Below are positions 23,144 to 31,651 of a stretch of 64,000 bases of DNA, piece by piece. Position 1 is the stretch's first letter. Each line of letters starts with the position of its first letter. The notes under the pieces were generated by a model. The model searched no databases, was not told where the DNA came from, and was given only the letters and a program-made list of their open reading frames with translations. Made by a program: the position numbers and the translations under genes. Location of the stretch: assembly GCA_036013055.1 (NCBI GenBank), contig DASCQM010000003.1, forward strand, positions 62,001-126,000. The letters are read 5' to 3'. This DNA comes from SHYR01 sp036013055 (GTDB taxonomy: Bacteria > Chloroflexota > Dehalococcoidia > UBA2979).

Positions 23144-24005
23144 CGGACTCGGACGGGGACTCTCGGCGCTGATCCCGGACGGGCCACCGCGCGACGAGCG
23201 CATCCCGGTGAGCGAGGTCGAGGTCTCGCTGGTCACACCGAACCCGGAGCAGCCGCGTACGTCGATCGACACGGTCGACATCGAGTCGCTCACGGCGTCG
23301 GTGAAGGAGCACGGGATCATCCAGCCGCTGCTCGTCTCGGAAGCGACGGGAGAGAGCGGCGAGACGGTCTACCAGCTGATTGCGGGGGAGCGTCGGCTGC
23401 GCGCCGCACGCGCCGCCGGGCTGACGCATGTCCCGGTCACGATCCGCCAGAGCACGCCGCAGGAGCTGCTGGAGCTGGCGCTGATCGAGAACGTCCAGCG
23501 GCTCGACCTCAACGCGCTCGAAGAGGCGCTCGCGTACCGCCGGCTGATCGAGGAGTTCGCACTCACTCAGCAAGCGGTCTCGGACCGCGTCGGTAAGTCG
23601 CGTACGGCGATCGCGAACACGCTACGGCTGCTCGACCTCAGTGAGGACGAGAAGGCGTCGCTGACGTCCGGCGAGGTGACCGAGGGGCACGCACGCGCCC
23701 TGCTCGGGGTCACCGACGGAACGCAGCGCTGGGAAGCGTGGCAGCAGGTCGTCGAACGAGGCTTGAACGTGCGTCAGACGGAGCGCATCGTACGCGAGTG
23801 GCGCAGCGAGGCCCCGGCCAAAGCTGCGGTCGTCGACCCCGTCGACGCGCAGATCGAAGCCCTGACGGAATCGCTGCGGCGCAGCCTCGGGACCAAGGTC
23901 TCCCTGCGTCGGAACAAGCGCGGCGCGGGGAGCATGACGATCCACTTCTATAGCGACGAAGAGCTGGACGGGCTACTCGACCGGCTGACGCCAGAAGGCG
24001 TCTGA
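23130..24005 (+). CDS. parB: Chromosome partitioning protein ParB (Spo0J)
   Basis: A 291-residue CTP-dependent clamp that loads at parS. It starts with the conserved GLGRGLSALIP, has the CTP-binding boxes NPEQPR and GERRLRAARAAG, the ENVQR motif (LIENVQRLDLN), then a helix-turn-helix (LTQQAVSDRVGKSRTAIAN) and a C-terminal dimerisation part. Overlap with parA is 14 bases. A parS-like site lies at 18227. Confidence 0.96.
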   Translation: MARSSGLGRGLSALIPDGPPRDERIPVSEVEVSLVTPNPEQPRTSIDTVDIESLTASVKEHGIIQPLLVSEATGESGETVYQLIAGERRLRAARAAGLTHVPVTIRQSTPQELLELALIENVQRLDLNALEEALAYRRLIEEFALTQQAVSDRVGKSRTAIANTLRLLDLSEDEKASLTSGEVTEGHARALLGVTDGTQRWEAWQQVVERGLNVRQTERIVREWRSEAPAKAAVVDPVDAQIEALTESLRRSLGTKVSLRRNKRGAGSMTIHFYSDEELDGLLDRLTPEGV

Positions 24006-24044
24006 GCGACAGTCTGAACGACAGCGAATCCGAAGAGGACTCCC

Positions 24045-24509
24045 ATGGTTGCTGAACGGCTGAACGAGCTGGGCATCGAACTGCCCGCCCCGGCGACCCC
24101 GATGGCGGTCTACCGGCCCGCGAGGAGCACGGGCAACCTCGTCTACATCTCGGGACAGGTCGCGGTTCGCGATGGCGAGATCGTGAATGCGGGAACGCTC
24201 GGCGACGGCGTGAGCATCGAGCAGGGGCAGGAAGCCGCGCGCGTCGCGGTGATCAACTCGCTGGCGGCCGCAAACGCGCTCGTCGGCAGCCTCGACGGCC
24301 TGCGCGTCGTGCGACTCGTCGGCTACGTCGCATCGACGTCGGACTTCTACGACCAGCCGGCCGTGATCAACGGCGCGAGCGAACTGCTACGCGACGTCCT
24401 CGGCGAAGACGATGGCGTCGGCACCCGGCTCGCGCTGGGGGTGGCGGCGTTGCCATCGAACTCGCCGGTCGAGATTGAACTGATCTTCGAGACGATCGAG
24501 GGGGCCTGA
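24045..24509 (+). CDS. RidA family (YjgF/YER057c) protein
   Basis: A 154-residue protein of the RidA superfamily, trimeric proteins that hydrolyse reactive enamine/imine intermediates from PLP enzymes. The family signature appears as GTRLALGVAALPSNSPVEIE, with the Arg that contacts the substrate carboxylate present in GTR. The N-terminal LVYISGQVAVRDGE is typical. The sequence is closer to the longer subgroup with LGIELPAPATPMA than to E. coli RidA. It shares the last base of its stop with the next start. Confidence 0.9.
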   Translation: MVAERLNELGIELPAPATPMAVYRPARSTGNLVYISGQVAVRDGEIVNAGTLGDGVSIEQGQEAARVAVINSLAAANALVGSLDGLRVVRLVGYVASTSDFYDQPAVINGASELLRDVLGEDDGVGTRLALGVAALPSNSPVEIELIFETIEGA

Positions 24510-25000
24510 TGGCACGCATCGACTTCGTGACCGGCAACGTGCAGCAGTACCTTCCGCAGGTCGAGGCGCTCGCGGGTGTTCCCGATCGCGCGGAGGCGGC
24601 GCTCAGCGGTCGCTCCAGCATGAACTTCAACACCGCCCCCAGCGACGACGAGTGGTCACCCGCCCGCGTGCTGCAACACATGACCTATTACGCGCTTGAA
24701 GACGCGCACAACCTGCGCCGCATGGTCTGGCAGGAGGCCCCGCTGATCACGATGTGGGACGAGGATCAGGTGATCCGCGAGCACGGTCTCGCCCGCATGA
24801 ACGGCACGAACGCGCTGACGGCACTGACCGACGCGATCGGCAGCAGCGTCGATGTTCTCAAAGAGCTACAGGACGCCTGGTGGGGCCGACCGGTCGTACA
24901 CCCGCGCGCCGGGCGGCTCTCAATTCGCCAGTTCGTCGAACGTCGAGTGATTCATCACAACGACCACATCGCCCAGCTCCAGGCGATCGCAGGCGACTAG
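24509..25000 (+). CDS. DinB-like four-helix protein
   Basis: A 163-residue protein with the DinB/YfiT fold. The first metal-site His is in VLQHMTYY and the last pair in VIHHNDHIAQLQ, the usual three-His pattern for a divalent metal. Such proteins are thiol-transferases or of unknown role; here the substrate cannot be told. It overlaps RidA by one base (TGATG), so both are co-translated. Confidence 0.82.
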   Translation: MARIDFVTGNVQQYLPQVEALAGVPDRAEAALSGRSSMNFNTAPSDDEWSPARVLQHMTYYALEDAHNLRRMVWQEAPLITMWDEDQVIREHGLARMNGTNALTALTDAIGSSVDVLKELQDAWWGRPVVHPRAGRLSIRQFVERRVIHHNDHIAQLQAIAGD

Positions 25001-25018
25001 GGCGACCAGCGCGGCTCG

Positions 25019-26116
25019 CTAGCTCGCATTCCCGCCACCGCCACCGCCACGCCGTCGACGCCCGCCACGGCGACCGCGCCTGCGACGTTTGCGCTGCTGG
25101 CCGTCGTCCGACGCCTGATCGGATGCCCCGTCGGATGCTTGCTCGGTGCCCTTCGCGGGCCGCTCATCCGGCCGTCGGCGCCTGGCGATACGCGTGTCCG
25201 TCGGTGTCAGCGTGGCGACCGTCGAGTCGCGGCGCTCGCGGTCCTGCCGCCGCGCGGGCTCCTCGATCTTCGCTTCCAGTTCCTCGGGCCGAACCGCCGT
25301 GCCGTACTGCGCACGCAGCTCGTCGGCGGCGATCTCAATCACCGCGCCGCCCTGATCCATGCGCATGCGCACGACCTGCTTGAGCGCGTTCACGCTGAGG
25401 ATGCGGGCGCGGCCCATCGGCGTCGTGACGCGCTTCCCGACCTGCGGTAGATCGCCACGCAGCTCCTGATAAGCCTCGACCTCGAAAGAGAGGCAGCAGA
25501 GCAGGCGGCCGCAGACGCCGGATATCTTCGCCGGGTTCGGCGAGAGGTCCTGCTCCTTCGCCATGCGCACGGAGATCGCGGGGAACTCCGTCTGCCACGT
25601 CGCGCAACAGAGCGCGCGGCCACAGACGCCGAGACCGCCGATCGATTTCGCTCGATCGCGGTCACCAACCTGGGTGATCCCGACCTTCGCAGTGAACAGT
25701 TCCGACGTCTGCTGCTGCAGCCAGTCGTGTCCAATGCGCTCGCTGGCCGCAAACGTCAGGTCGCAATATTCCCCCGCAAGGTCGTAATCGACCGAGGCGA
25801 CACGCACGCGAGGGTCAGCGCGTCCCGCCAGTTCCTGCGCGCGGCTGGCATCCTCCTGCGCGCGATCCTTGTTCGATTGCCACGTCTGCACGTCGGCCTC
25901 CGTCGCGAGACGGTCGATCAGGCGCATCGGCCCCTGGTGCTCGGATGCGAGCACCTGATCGGGCGCGATCACGACCCAGCCGAGCCGCTCGCCACGATCG
26001 GTCTGCACGACGACGTAGTCGCCGACACCCAGATCCACGTCGCCGCGACGGCAATACGAGACCGCCCCCGCTTCCGTGAATCGGATGCCTACCATCGGTT
26101 GGTCAGTATCACCCAT
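25019..26116 (-). CDS. PSP1/RicT-like protein
   Basis: A 365-residue protein with a PSP1 domain (about residues 30-240). The Cys-rich core CGRALCC and CGRLLCCLSFE matches RicT (YaaT) of Bacillus, where these residues bind an iron-sulfur cluster in the RicAFT complex that governs RNase Y and development. A Lys/Arg/Gly-rich tail of about 100 residues follows. The position next to holB mirrors the Firmicute order holB-yaaT, reinforcing the assignment. RicA and RicF are not in the window. The function here is inferred. Confidence 0.88.
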   Translation of the reverse strand: MGDTDQPMVGIRFTEAGAVSYCRRGDVDLGVGDYVVVQTDRGERLGWVVIAPDQVLASEHQGPMRLIDRLATEADVQTWQSNKDRAQEDASRAQELAGRADPRVRVASVDYDLAGEYCDLTFAASERIGHDWLQQQTSELFTAKVGITQVGDRDRAKSIGGLGVCGRALCCATWQTEFPAISVRMAKEQDLSPNPAKISGVCGRLLCCLSFEVEAYQELRGDLPQVGKRVTTPMGRARILSVNALKQVVRMRMDQGGAVIEIAADELRAQYGTAVRPEELEAKIEEPARRQDRERRDSTVATLTPTDTRIARRRRPDERPAKGTEQASDGASDQASDDGQQRKRRRRGRRGGRRRRGGGGGGNAS

Positions 26117-26135
26117 GCTCCCCGCGATGCCGCGC

Positions 26136-27215
26136 TCAGCCGACCGGCTGCGCCACGTCCTCGCGGGCCTCCTCTCCGTCGCGTGCTGGCAGCACGGGAA
26201 GGTCCAACATCAGGACCTCCAGCGCCAGCTGCGCATTCGTGTTCTCAAGTAGATGTTCGCGAGCCCGCTGCGTCGCGCTGAGCGCGCGCAGGGCCTCTGC
26301 GGGTGAACAGTCCTCGGTGACGTCGGAAGCTGGCCCTTCACGATCGACGGCGGTGACTGCAAGCAGCACATCGCGCCACCACGAGCGCCAGATGTCGAGC
26401 GTGGCGAGCACGCTTTCCCGCTCCTGCCGCCAGCCGCGCGAGAGCTGTTCGGCGGCGTCCAGTCGCTCGTTGCGACTGGCGCGGCTCAGCGCCCGCACCT
26501 GCTCCGTTGCTGATTCGCGCAGGACCTCCAGCGACGGGTCGCTGTGCATCGCAACGGCCCGCCCGTAGCGTCCGCGCGAGAGCCGTGCGAGGTCGAGCGC
26601 GTCCGCCTCGCCAACGTCGGCGCGCTCGACAAGCGCAGCGGCAACCTCGTCCGTAGGTGCGGGTCGCAGCGCAAGCTGCTGGCAGCGTGAGCGGATCGTC
26701 GGTAGCAGCGCCTCGGGGTCGGTCGCGAGCAGGAACAGCAGCGAGGACGCAGGTGGCTCTTCCAGCGTCTTGAGCAGGGCGTTCGCGCCCTCAGCCTGCA
26801 GCTCATCGGCGGTATCGACGATGAAGATGCGTCGCGGCGAGGCGAACGGGGAGAGGTTGGCGACACGCTCGATGCGCCGCACCTGGCAGATACGGATACG
26901 CGTGGAGTTGTCTGCGCTGTGATCGTGCGACGATTCGTCGCAGACGCCACCGATCGTGATCCGTTCGACGTCGGGAGCGGCACCGCTGCCAACGCGTCGG
27001 CAGGCGGCACATTCGAGGCAGGGCGCAGCGTCCGCGTCGCAGTTCAGCGCCTGCGCCAGTCGAATCGCCAACGTCGCCTTGCCGATGCCCTCCGGACCGC
27101 TCAGCAGATAGGCGTGCGAGAGGCGGCCGGACTGCAGCGCGTGGCGGAGCGACGAGACGGCGTGCGCCTGTCCCACCATCCCCCAGTCATCGGCCCAGCG
27201 ACGCTCAGAGGTCAT
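26136..27215 (-). CDS. holB: DNA polymerase III subunit delta'
   Basis: A 359-residue clamp-loader subunit with AAA+ fold. The P-loop reads GPEGIGKATLA, close to canonical, the zinc module includes CLECAACRRV, Walker B-like RRIFIVDTADELQ is followed by the sensor region ALLKTLEEPPASS, and the SRC motif (SRCQQLALRP) is the trans-acting Arg finger. It loads the sliding clamp with tau/gamma and delta. It is encoded 19 bases upstream of the RicT-like gene and 3 bases after lysA on the same strand. Confidence 0.93.
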   Translation of the reverse strand: MTSERRWADDWGMVGQAHAVSSLRHALQSGRLSHAYLLSGPEGIGKATLAIRLAQALNCDADAAPCLECAACRRVGSGAAPDVERITIGGVCDESSHDHSADNSTRIRICQVRRIERVANLSPFASPRRIFIVDTADELQAEGANALLKTLEEPPASSLLFLLATDPEALLPTIRSRCQQLALRPAPTDEVAAALVERADVGEADALDLARLSRGRYGRAVAMHSDPSLEVLRESATEQVRALSRASRNERLDAAEQLSRGWRQERESVLATLDIWRSWWRDVLLAVTAVDREGPASDVTEDCSPAEALRALSATQRAREHLLENTNAQLALEVLMLDLPVLPARDGEEAREDVAQPVG

Positions 27216-27218
27216 CGC

Positions 27219-28571
27219 TCAGTCCACGTCCAGTGACATCAGGTCCTCGGCGCTCTCACGACGCCGGATCAGACGCGCCTCACCATCGTCGACCAGCACG
27301 ACGGCCGGGCGGTAGGAGTGGTTGTAGTTGGAGGCCATCGAGAGCTGATACGCGCCGGATGCCGGGACAGCCAGCACCTCGCCCTCCCGCAGCGCGGGCA
27401 GATTCGCGTCCTTCAGCAGCACATCGCCCGACTCGCAGTACTTGCCAGAGACGGTCACGACCTCCTCGGCGGGAGCGAGCGGCCGCTCAGCCGAGAGCGC
27501 TTCATAGCGCGCGCCGTAGAGCGTCGGACGGATGTTGTCGGCCATGCCACCATCGACGGAGACATAGGTGCGCACGCCCGGGATCGCCTTGCGCGAACCA
27601 ACACTGTAGAGCGCGACGCCAGCACGCGCGGCGATCGCGCGGCCGGGTTCAACGGTGAGGTGGGGCAGGGGGAAGCCGTGCCTGTCGGCCTCGCGCTGCA
27701 GCGAGCCGGCGATCACGTCTGCGTACTGCTGCGGCGTCGGCGGCTCGCGGTCGGACTCGTAGCCGACGGCAAAGCCGCCGCCGGGCGAAAACTCCTGCAC
27801 CTCCAGCCCGAGCTTGTCGCGGCAGACATCGGCGATGAACTGCCCGGCGACCTCGATAGCGTAGTCGTACGGCTCGAGGTCGAAGAGCGGACTGCCGAGG
27901 TGCAGGTGTAGCCCGCGGAATTCGAGGTTCGGTGCAGCGACGATCGCGCGTAGCGCCGTCTCGGCGTCGCCACCAGTAACGGGCACCCCAAACTTCACGT
28001 CGATGATCCCGGTCGTGGTCTTCTCGTGCGTGTGCGCATCGACCCCGGGCGAGATGCGCAGTAGCACCGGCTGCACGATCCTCGCTGCCGCGGCGGCCGC
28101 GTTGGCTCGCTCGATCTCGTCGATGTTGTCGATCACGACGCGACCAACGCCCAGCTCGGCAGCGAGCCGCAGTTCGTCGGCACCTTTGTTGTTGCCGTGG
28201 AAGTAGACGCTCGCCATGTCCACGCCGGCGGCTCGCATCACCTCGATCTCGCCGCCCGAGACCGCGTCGAAGGCCAGCCCCTGGTCGGCAATCAGGCGCG
28301 CGAACGGGCGGTTGAGGAACGCCTTCGCGCCGTAGACGACCACGCTGTCCGGGTAGGCGGACTCGAAGGCTCCGCGGTAGGCGGCGGCCTGCTCACGCAC
28401 GGTCTGCGCGTCATAGACGTAGAGCGGCGTGCCGAACTCGCGCGTCAGTTCAAGCGCGTCGATGCCAGCGAGCGTGAGGTGACCCTCGGGCGAGAGCCCG
28501 GCACTGGCTGGAAACAGGTTCGAGAGCGGCAGCGAAGCTACCGTGTCGCTACTCAAGGCTCTACCCCGCAA
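27219..28571 (-). CDS. lysA: Diaminopimelate decarboxylase
   Basis: A PLP enzyme of about 450 residues for the last step of lysine synthesis (meso-diaminopimelate to lysine plus CO2). The PLP-binding Lys is in YGAKAFLN, HGNNKG follows, GGGFAVGY binds the cofactor phosphate, and CESGDVL plus GAYQLSMASNYN are the dimer active-site elements. The start is uncertain: no ATG fits, and TTG 28571 or TTG 28556 are the choices. The stop is separated from holB by three bases. Confidence 0.93.
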   Translation of the reverse strand: MRGRALSSDTVASLPLSNLFPASAGLSPEGHLTLAGIDALELTREFGTPLYVYDAQTVREQAAAYRGAFESAYPDSVVVYGAKAFLNRPFARLIADQGLAFDAVSGGEIEVMRAAGVDMASVYFHGNNKGADELRLAAELGVGRVVIDNIDEIERANAAAAAARIVQPVLLRISPGVDAHTHEKTTTGIIDVKFGVPVTGGDAETALRAIVAAPNLEFRGLHLHLGSPLFDLEPYDYAIEVAGQFIADVCRDKLGLEVQEFSPGGGFAVGYESDREPPTPQQYADVIAGSLQREADRHGFPLPHLTVEPGRAIAARAGVALYSVGSRKAIPGVRTYVSVDGGMADNIRPTLYGARYEALSAERPLAPAEEVVTVSGKYCESGDVLLKDANLPALREGEVLAVPASGAYQLSMASNYNHSYRPAVVLVDDGEARLIRRRESAEDLMSLDVD

Positions 28572-28696
28572 GAGCGGAGTGCGGATGTTTCAGTCGTCAA
28601 ACGTCGATACCGTACCGCGCCCGCACTCTCAGCAGCGCAGCTCCGGACTTCGAGTATCGCACGTGCGCAGCAATCGAGCGCAACGGGCCTGACGAT

Positions 28697-29857
28697 CTAG
28701 CGCGTCAGCGCAACCTTCCACTCGCGCTCGCCCTCTTCGACGGTCACGTCGCCCAGCCCGACGAGGCGCGCGATGTGGGAGCGGATCTGGCCGCTCGCGG
28801 CGCGTCGCAATCCCTTCTGAATCTCGGGATAGATCGAACGGCGGATCTGGCGGTCGCTGTCGTAGCCGCGGTCAATCAACTCGATGATCTGGCGGTCGCG
28901 TTCCTTGCGATGGTCGATCAGTTCCTGAACCTTGGCGTCGGTCGCGCGCACGGCCGGCCCGTGGCCCGGTGCCATCAACGTCGACTGCAACTCCTGCATG
29001 CGCAGCAGGCTCTCCAGGTACTGCTCCATGTCGCCGCGCGGCGGCGGGCCGATCGCCGAAGTGCCGACGCCGAGCACGTTGTCGCCGGTGAAGAGCATCC
29101 CCGTCTCAGGCACCCAGTAGCAGTTGTGCCCGGCGGTGTGGCCGGGTGTGTGCACCGCGCGCACAGTGAGCTTGCCGACCTTGAACTCGTCGCCGTCGGC
29201 CATCTCTAGGTCGATCGGTGTGTTCACCGCTTCGTCGTGCCAGACCTTGGCGCGCTCGTTGATCTCCTCCTCGTCGGGAAGGTCCTCGTTGGAGTCGGTC
29301 GGCGTGTGCAGCAGCTCGGCGTCGATCGGGTTGATCGCGGTCTGCGCGCCCAGCGCCTCGCGCAGCTTGCGCCCGCCCGAGGAGTGGTCGAAGTGGTGGT
29401 GGGTGATCGCGATGTACTTGTAGTCGAGCCCCGACATCTCCTTCTTCAGGTAGTCCACGCGAGCATCGACCGAGGGGTCGTCGCCGTAACCGGAATCGAT
29501 CAGCGCGGCCTCGTCACCGTCATGCAGGATCCAGACGTTCGACGTCGGGAAGGTGCGGGTGAACATGCGCACCATCACCACGTGTTGCGTCAGGTTGTCG
29601 TCGATCACGTTCGTGCGCGTATCGACCTTCACCTTGCCCTTTCGCTTCGTCTTCGCCTTAGATGTCGCCCGGCGCTTCGGAGCCTTCTTCGTCTTGAACT
29701 TGAAGCCGAGCGCCTTCAGCAAAACGACCTGCTGATCGGTGAGCGCGGAGCTGCCGACGATGCCGCGCACGGCCTCCGCGTGCTTCTCGCTCTCGACGAC
29801 ATGCATCGTCGTTCCGGCGATTTCGCGGTCGGTGACAGTGATCGTGGCGGGCGACAT
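28697..29857 (-). CDS. Metallo-beta-lactamase-fold hydrolase with basic N-terminal extension
   Basis: A 386-residue protein. The first about 115 residues include a Lys/Arg-rich stretch (KTKKAPKRRATSKAKTKRKG) unlike usual LACTB2-type enzymes. The beta-lactamase domain has the HxHxDH-type motif as THHHFDHS, then HTPGHTAGHN, GDNVLG and PGHGPAV, all metal ligands. The last 90 residues form a winged-helix-like domain (DRQIIELIDRG, QIRSHIARLVGLG) as in LACTB2/RNase-like members. Start ATG 29857 has AAGGAG 7 bases upstream; the longer frame runs into mutY antisense. The basic segment suggests nucleic-acid binding, but this is inference. Confidence 0.85.
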   Translation of the reverse strand: MSPATITVTDREIAGTTMHVVESEKHAEAVRGIVGSSALTDQQVVLLKALGFKFKTKKAPKRRATSKAKTKRKGKVKVDTRTNVIDDNLTQHVVMVRMFTRTFPTSNVWILHDGDEAALIDSGYGDDPSVDARVDYLKKEMSGLDYKYIAITHHHFDHSSGGRKLREALGAQTAINPIDAELLHTPTDSNEDLPDEEEINERAKVWHDEAVNTPIDLEMADGDEFKVGKLTVRAVHTPGHTAGHNCYWVPETGMLFTGDNVLGVGTSAIGPPPRGDMEQYLESLLRMQELQSTLMAPGHGPAVRATDAKVQELIDHRKERDRQIIELIDRGYDSDRQIRRSIYPEIQKGLRRAASGQIRSHIARLVGLGDVTVEEGEREWKVALTR

Positions 29858-29934
29858 GCGGTGCTCCTTGGCGCGCGCGGAACCTAGCAGCGCCGTGATC
29901 GCGCGGTCAAGGCGCGCCGCGTACGCTGCGGCGC

Positions 29935-30879
29935 ATGGTCGACGTGACCGCTCACCTCTCGCCGCAGCGCCTCGGGCGCATCCGCTCGCTGCTCCTCGAC
30001 TGGTACGAGGCGGAAGGCGACGACTTCCCGTGGCGAACCGGCCGCAACCCCTACGCGGCGCTGGTCGCGGGCGTCTGCTCGCAGCAGACTCAGATCTCGC
30101 GCGTCCTGATCCTCTACGAGCGATGGATGGCGGCGTTCCCGACTGTCGACGACGCGGCAACCGCGACACGTGCGCACGTGCTGCGGGTCTGGGGACGAGG
30201 CGGCTTCCCGCGTCGGGCGGTCGCGCTACACGAGGCGGCGCAGATCTGCGTAGAGCAGCACGGCGGCGAGTTGCCGCGCGACCCCGAAGCGCTGCTGGCG
30301 CTGCCGGGCGTCGGCCCGTTCACCGCCGCGATCGTGCGTTGCTACGGCTTCGGCGAGGACTCAGTGGCGATCGACACGAACATCGTGCGCGTCGTCGGAA
30401 GGCTCGTGCTCGGCGACCTGCAGCCCGCACGAGATACGCCCGCAGCCGCCATCGAACAGGCCGCGACGCGCCTGCTGCGACCCGGCACTGCTCCGCAGTG
30501 GAACCCCGCGCTGATGGAGTACGGCGGGCGCGTCTGCACGCCCCGCCCGCACTGCGGCGAGTGCGTGCTCGCGCATCTCTGTGCTGCTCGCCCTCGCTTC
30601 GATGCCGGCGAGCGCGCGGAGCCGGTGCGCGCGCAGGCTCGCTTCGAGGGCTCGGACCGCCAGTTACGGGGCCGCATCATGCGCGCGCTGCGAGCCGCGA
30701 CGAACGTCGAAGGCCTCACTGTCACCGCGCTGGTACGCGAACTGGCGACGTCACCGGCGGAGCAGGCACGCGTGCGCTCGCTGCTCGTCGCGCTCTGCGA
30801 CGACGGGCTGGCGTGGATGCAGGGACGCCACTGCGGGCTCGGTAACGAACCACCGACACAGGCCCAGCGACGGCGATAG
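29935..30879 (+). CDS. MutY-like DNA glycosylase lacking the catalytic Glu
   Basis: A 314-residue HhH-GPD protein. The helix-hairpin-helix reads LPGVGPFTAA, followed by the conserved Asp (AIDTNIVRV, D147). An iron-sulfur cluster motif CTPRPHCGECVLAHLC has C-x5-C-x2-C-x5-C spacing, one residue shorter than E. coli MutY. At the position of catalytic Glu37 of E. coli MutY (SEVMLQQT) this protein has AGVCSQQT, i.e. Gly46. The endonuclease III Lys is absent too. The C-terminus is winged-helix-like instead of the NUDIX-related 8-oxoG reader. It may process another lesion or only bind. A -10-like TACGCT ends 7 bases before the ATG. Confidence 0.85.
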   Translation: MVDVTAHLSPQRLGRIRSLLLDWYEAEGDDFPWRTGRNPYAALVAGVCSQQTQISRVLILYERWMAAFPTVDDAATATRAHVLRVWGRGGFPRRAVALHEAAQICVEQHGGELPRDPEALLALPGVGPFTAAIVRCYGFGEDSVAIDTNIVRVVGRLVLGDLQPARDTPAAAIEQAATRLLRPGTAPQWNPALMEYGGRVCTPRPHCGECVLAHLCAARPRFDAGERAEPVRAQARFEGSDRQLRGRIMRALRAATNVEGLTVTALVRELATSPAEQARVRSLLVALCDDGLAWMQGRHCGLGNEPPTQAQRRR

Positions 30880-30955
30880 CCGCGAGCGCGACGGCTCACC
30901 CAACTCGCGCAGTACGATACTGGGACACCCGACGCCCAACGAGACGGAGTCACCA

Positions 30956-31606
30956 GTGCCGCAGGTCTACGCCGACGACAACATCACGATCGAGCTGTTC
31001 CCCGCGCTCGGGCGCATGGCGAACAACAGCTACGTGCTGCGCTCGACCGACGGCAGCGGCCTCGCGATCGTCGATGTGCCAGAGGGCGTCGAAGCGGTGC
31101 TCGATGCGCTCGGCGACGACTGTGCGCGCGTCGACCACGTGCTGGTGACGCACTCCCACGGCGACCACTGGGGCGGCTACGACGCGATGCGTGAACGCGT
31201 GGCGGCGGCGGTCTCCGCAGGTGCGGAAGAGACAAACCTCGACGAGTCGCGCAACGTGCAGCCGCTGGCCGAGGGGGACGCGATCACCCTCGGTAGTGCG
31301 ACCGTCGCGGTGATCCACACGCCGGGGCATACGCCGGGCTCGATCTCGCTGCTCGTCGGTGGCGCGGTGATCACCGGCGACACGCTCTTCCCGGGCGGCC
31401 CCGGGCACTCGCGCAGCAACGAAGCGCTCCAGCAGGAGATCGATTCGATCACCTCGAAGCTGCACACGCTGCCAGATGCGACGCTCGTCCTGCCCGGTCA
31501 CGGCGACTCGACGACGGTCGCCGAGTCGAAGGCGGAGTACGCCGTCTTCGCGGGCAAGGAGCATGATCCGGACCTGCACGGGGATGTGAACTGGCTGGAG
31601 TCGTAG
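30956..31606 (+). CDS. Metallo-beta-lactamase-fold hydrolase (glyoxalase II-like)
   Basis: A 216-residue MBL protein with all metal-binding motifs: THSHGDHWGG, HTPGHTPGS, GDTLFPGG and LPGHGD, the Asp and His ligand set for two metals. Size and motif spacing resemble glyoxalase II-like or persulfide-dioxygenase-like hydrolases; the substrate cannot be assigned. The start is GTG 30956 with GGAG 6 bases upstream. It is the second MBL protein within 2 kb and flanks the MutY-like gene with the first. Confidence 0.88.
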   Translation: MPQVYADDNITIELFPALGRMANNSYVLRSTDGSGLAIVDVPEGVEAVLDALGDDCARVDHVLVTHSHGDHWGGYDAMRERVAAAVSAGAEETNLDESRNVQPLAEGDAITLGSATVAVIHTPGHTPGSISLLVGGAVITGDTLFPGGPGHSRSNEALQQEIDSITSKLHTLPDATLVLPGHGDSTTVAESKAEYAVFAGKEHDPDLHGDVNWLES

Positions 31607-31651
31607 CCCCTTGATTGCCCGTCACCAGCGACAGCCCTAGCATCAGCCACC

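Noticed and set aside
30581..30955. N-terminal extension of the second metallo-beta-lactamase-fold protein
   Set aside because: This part is the out-of-frame shadow of the mutY-like gene; GTG 30956 has its own ribosome-binding site and the homology begins there.
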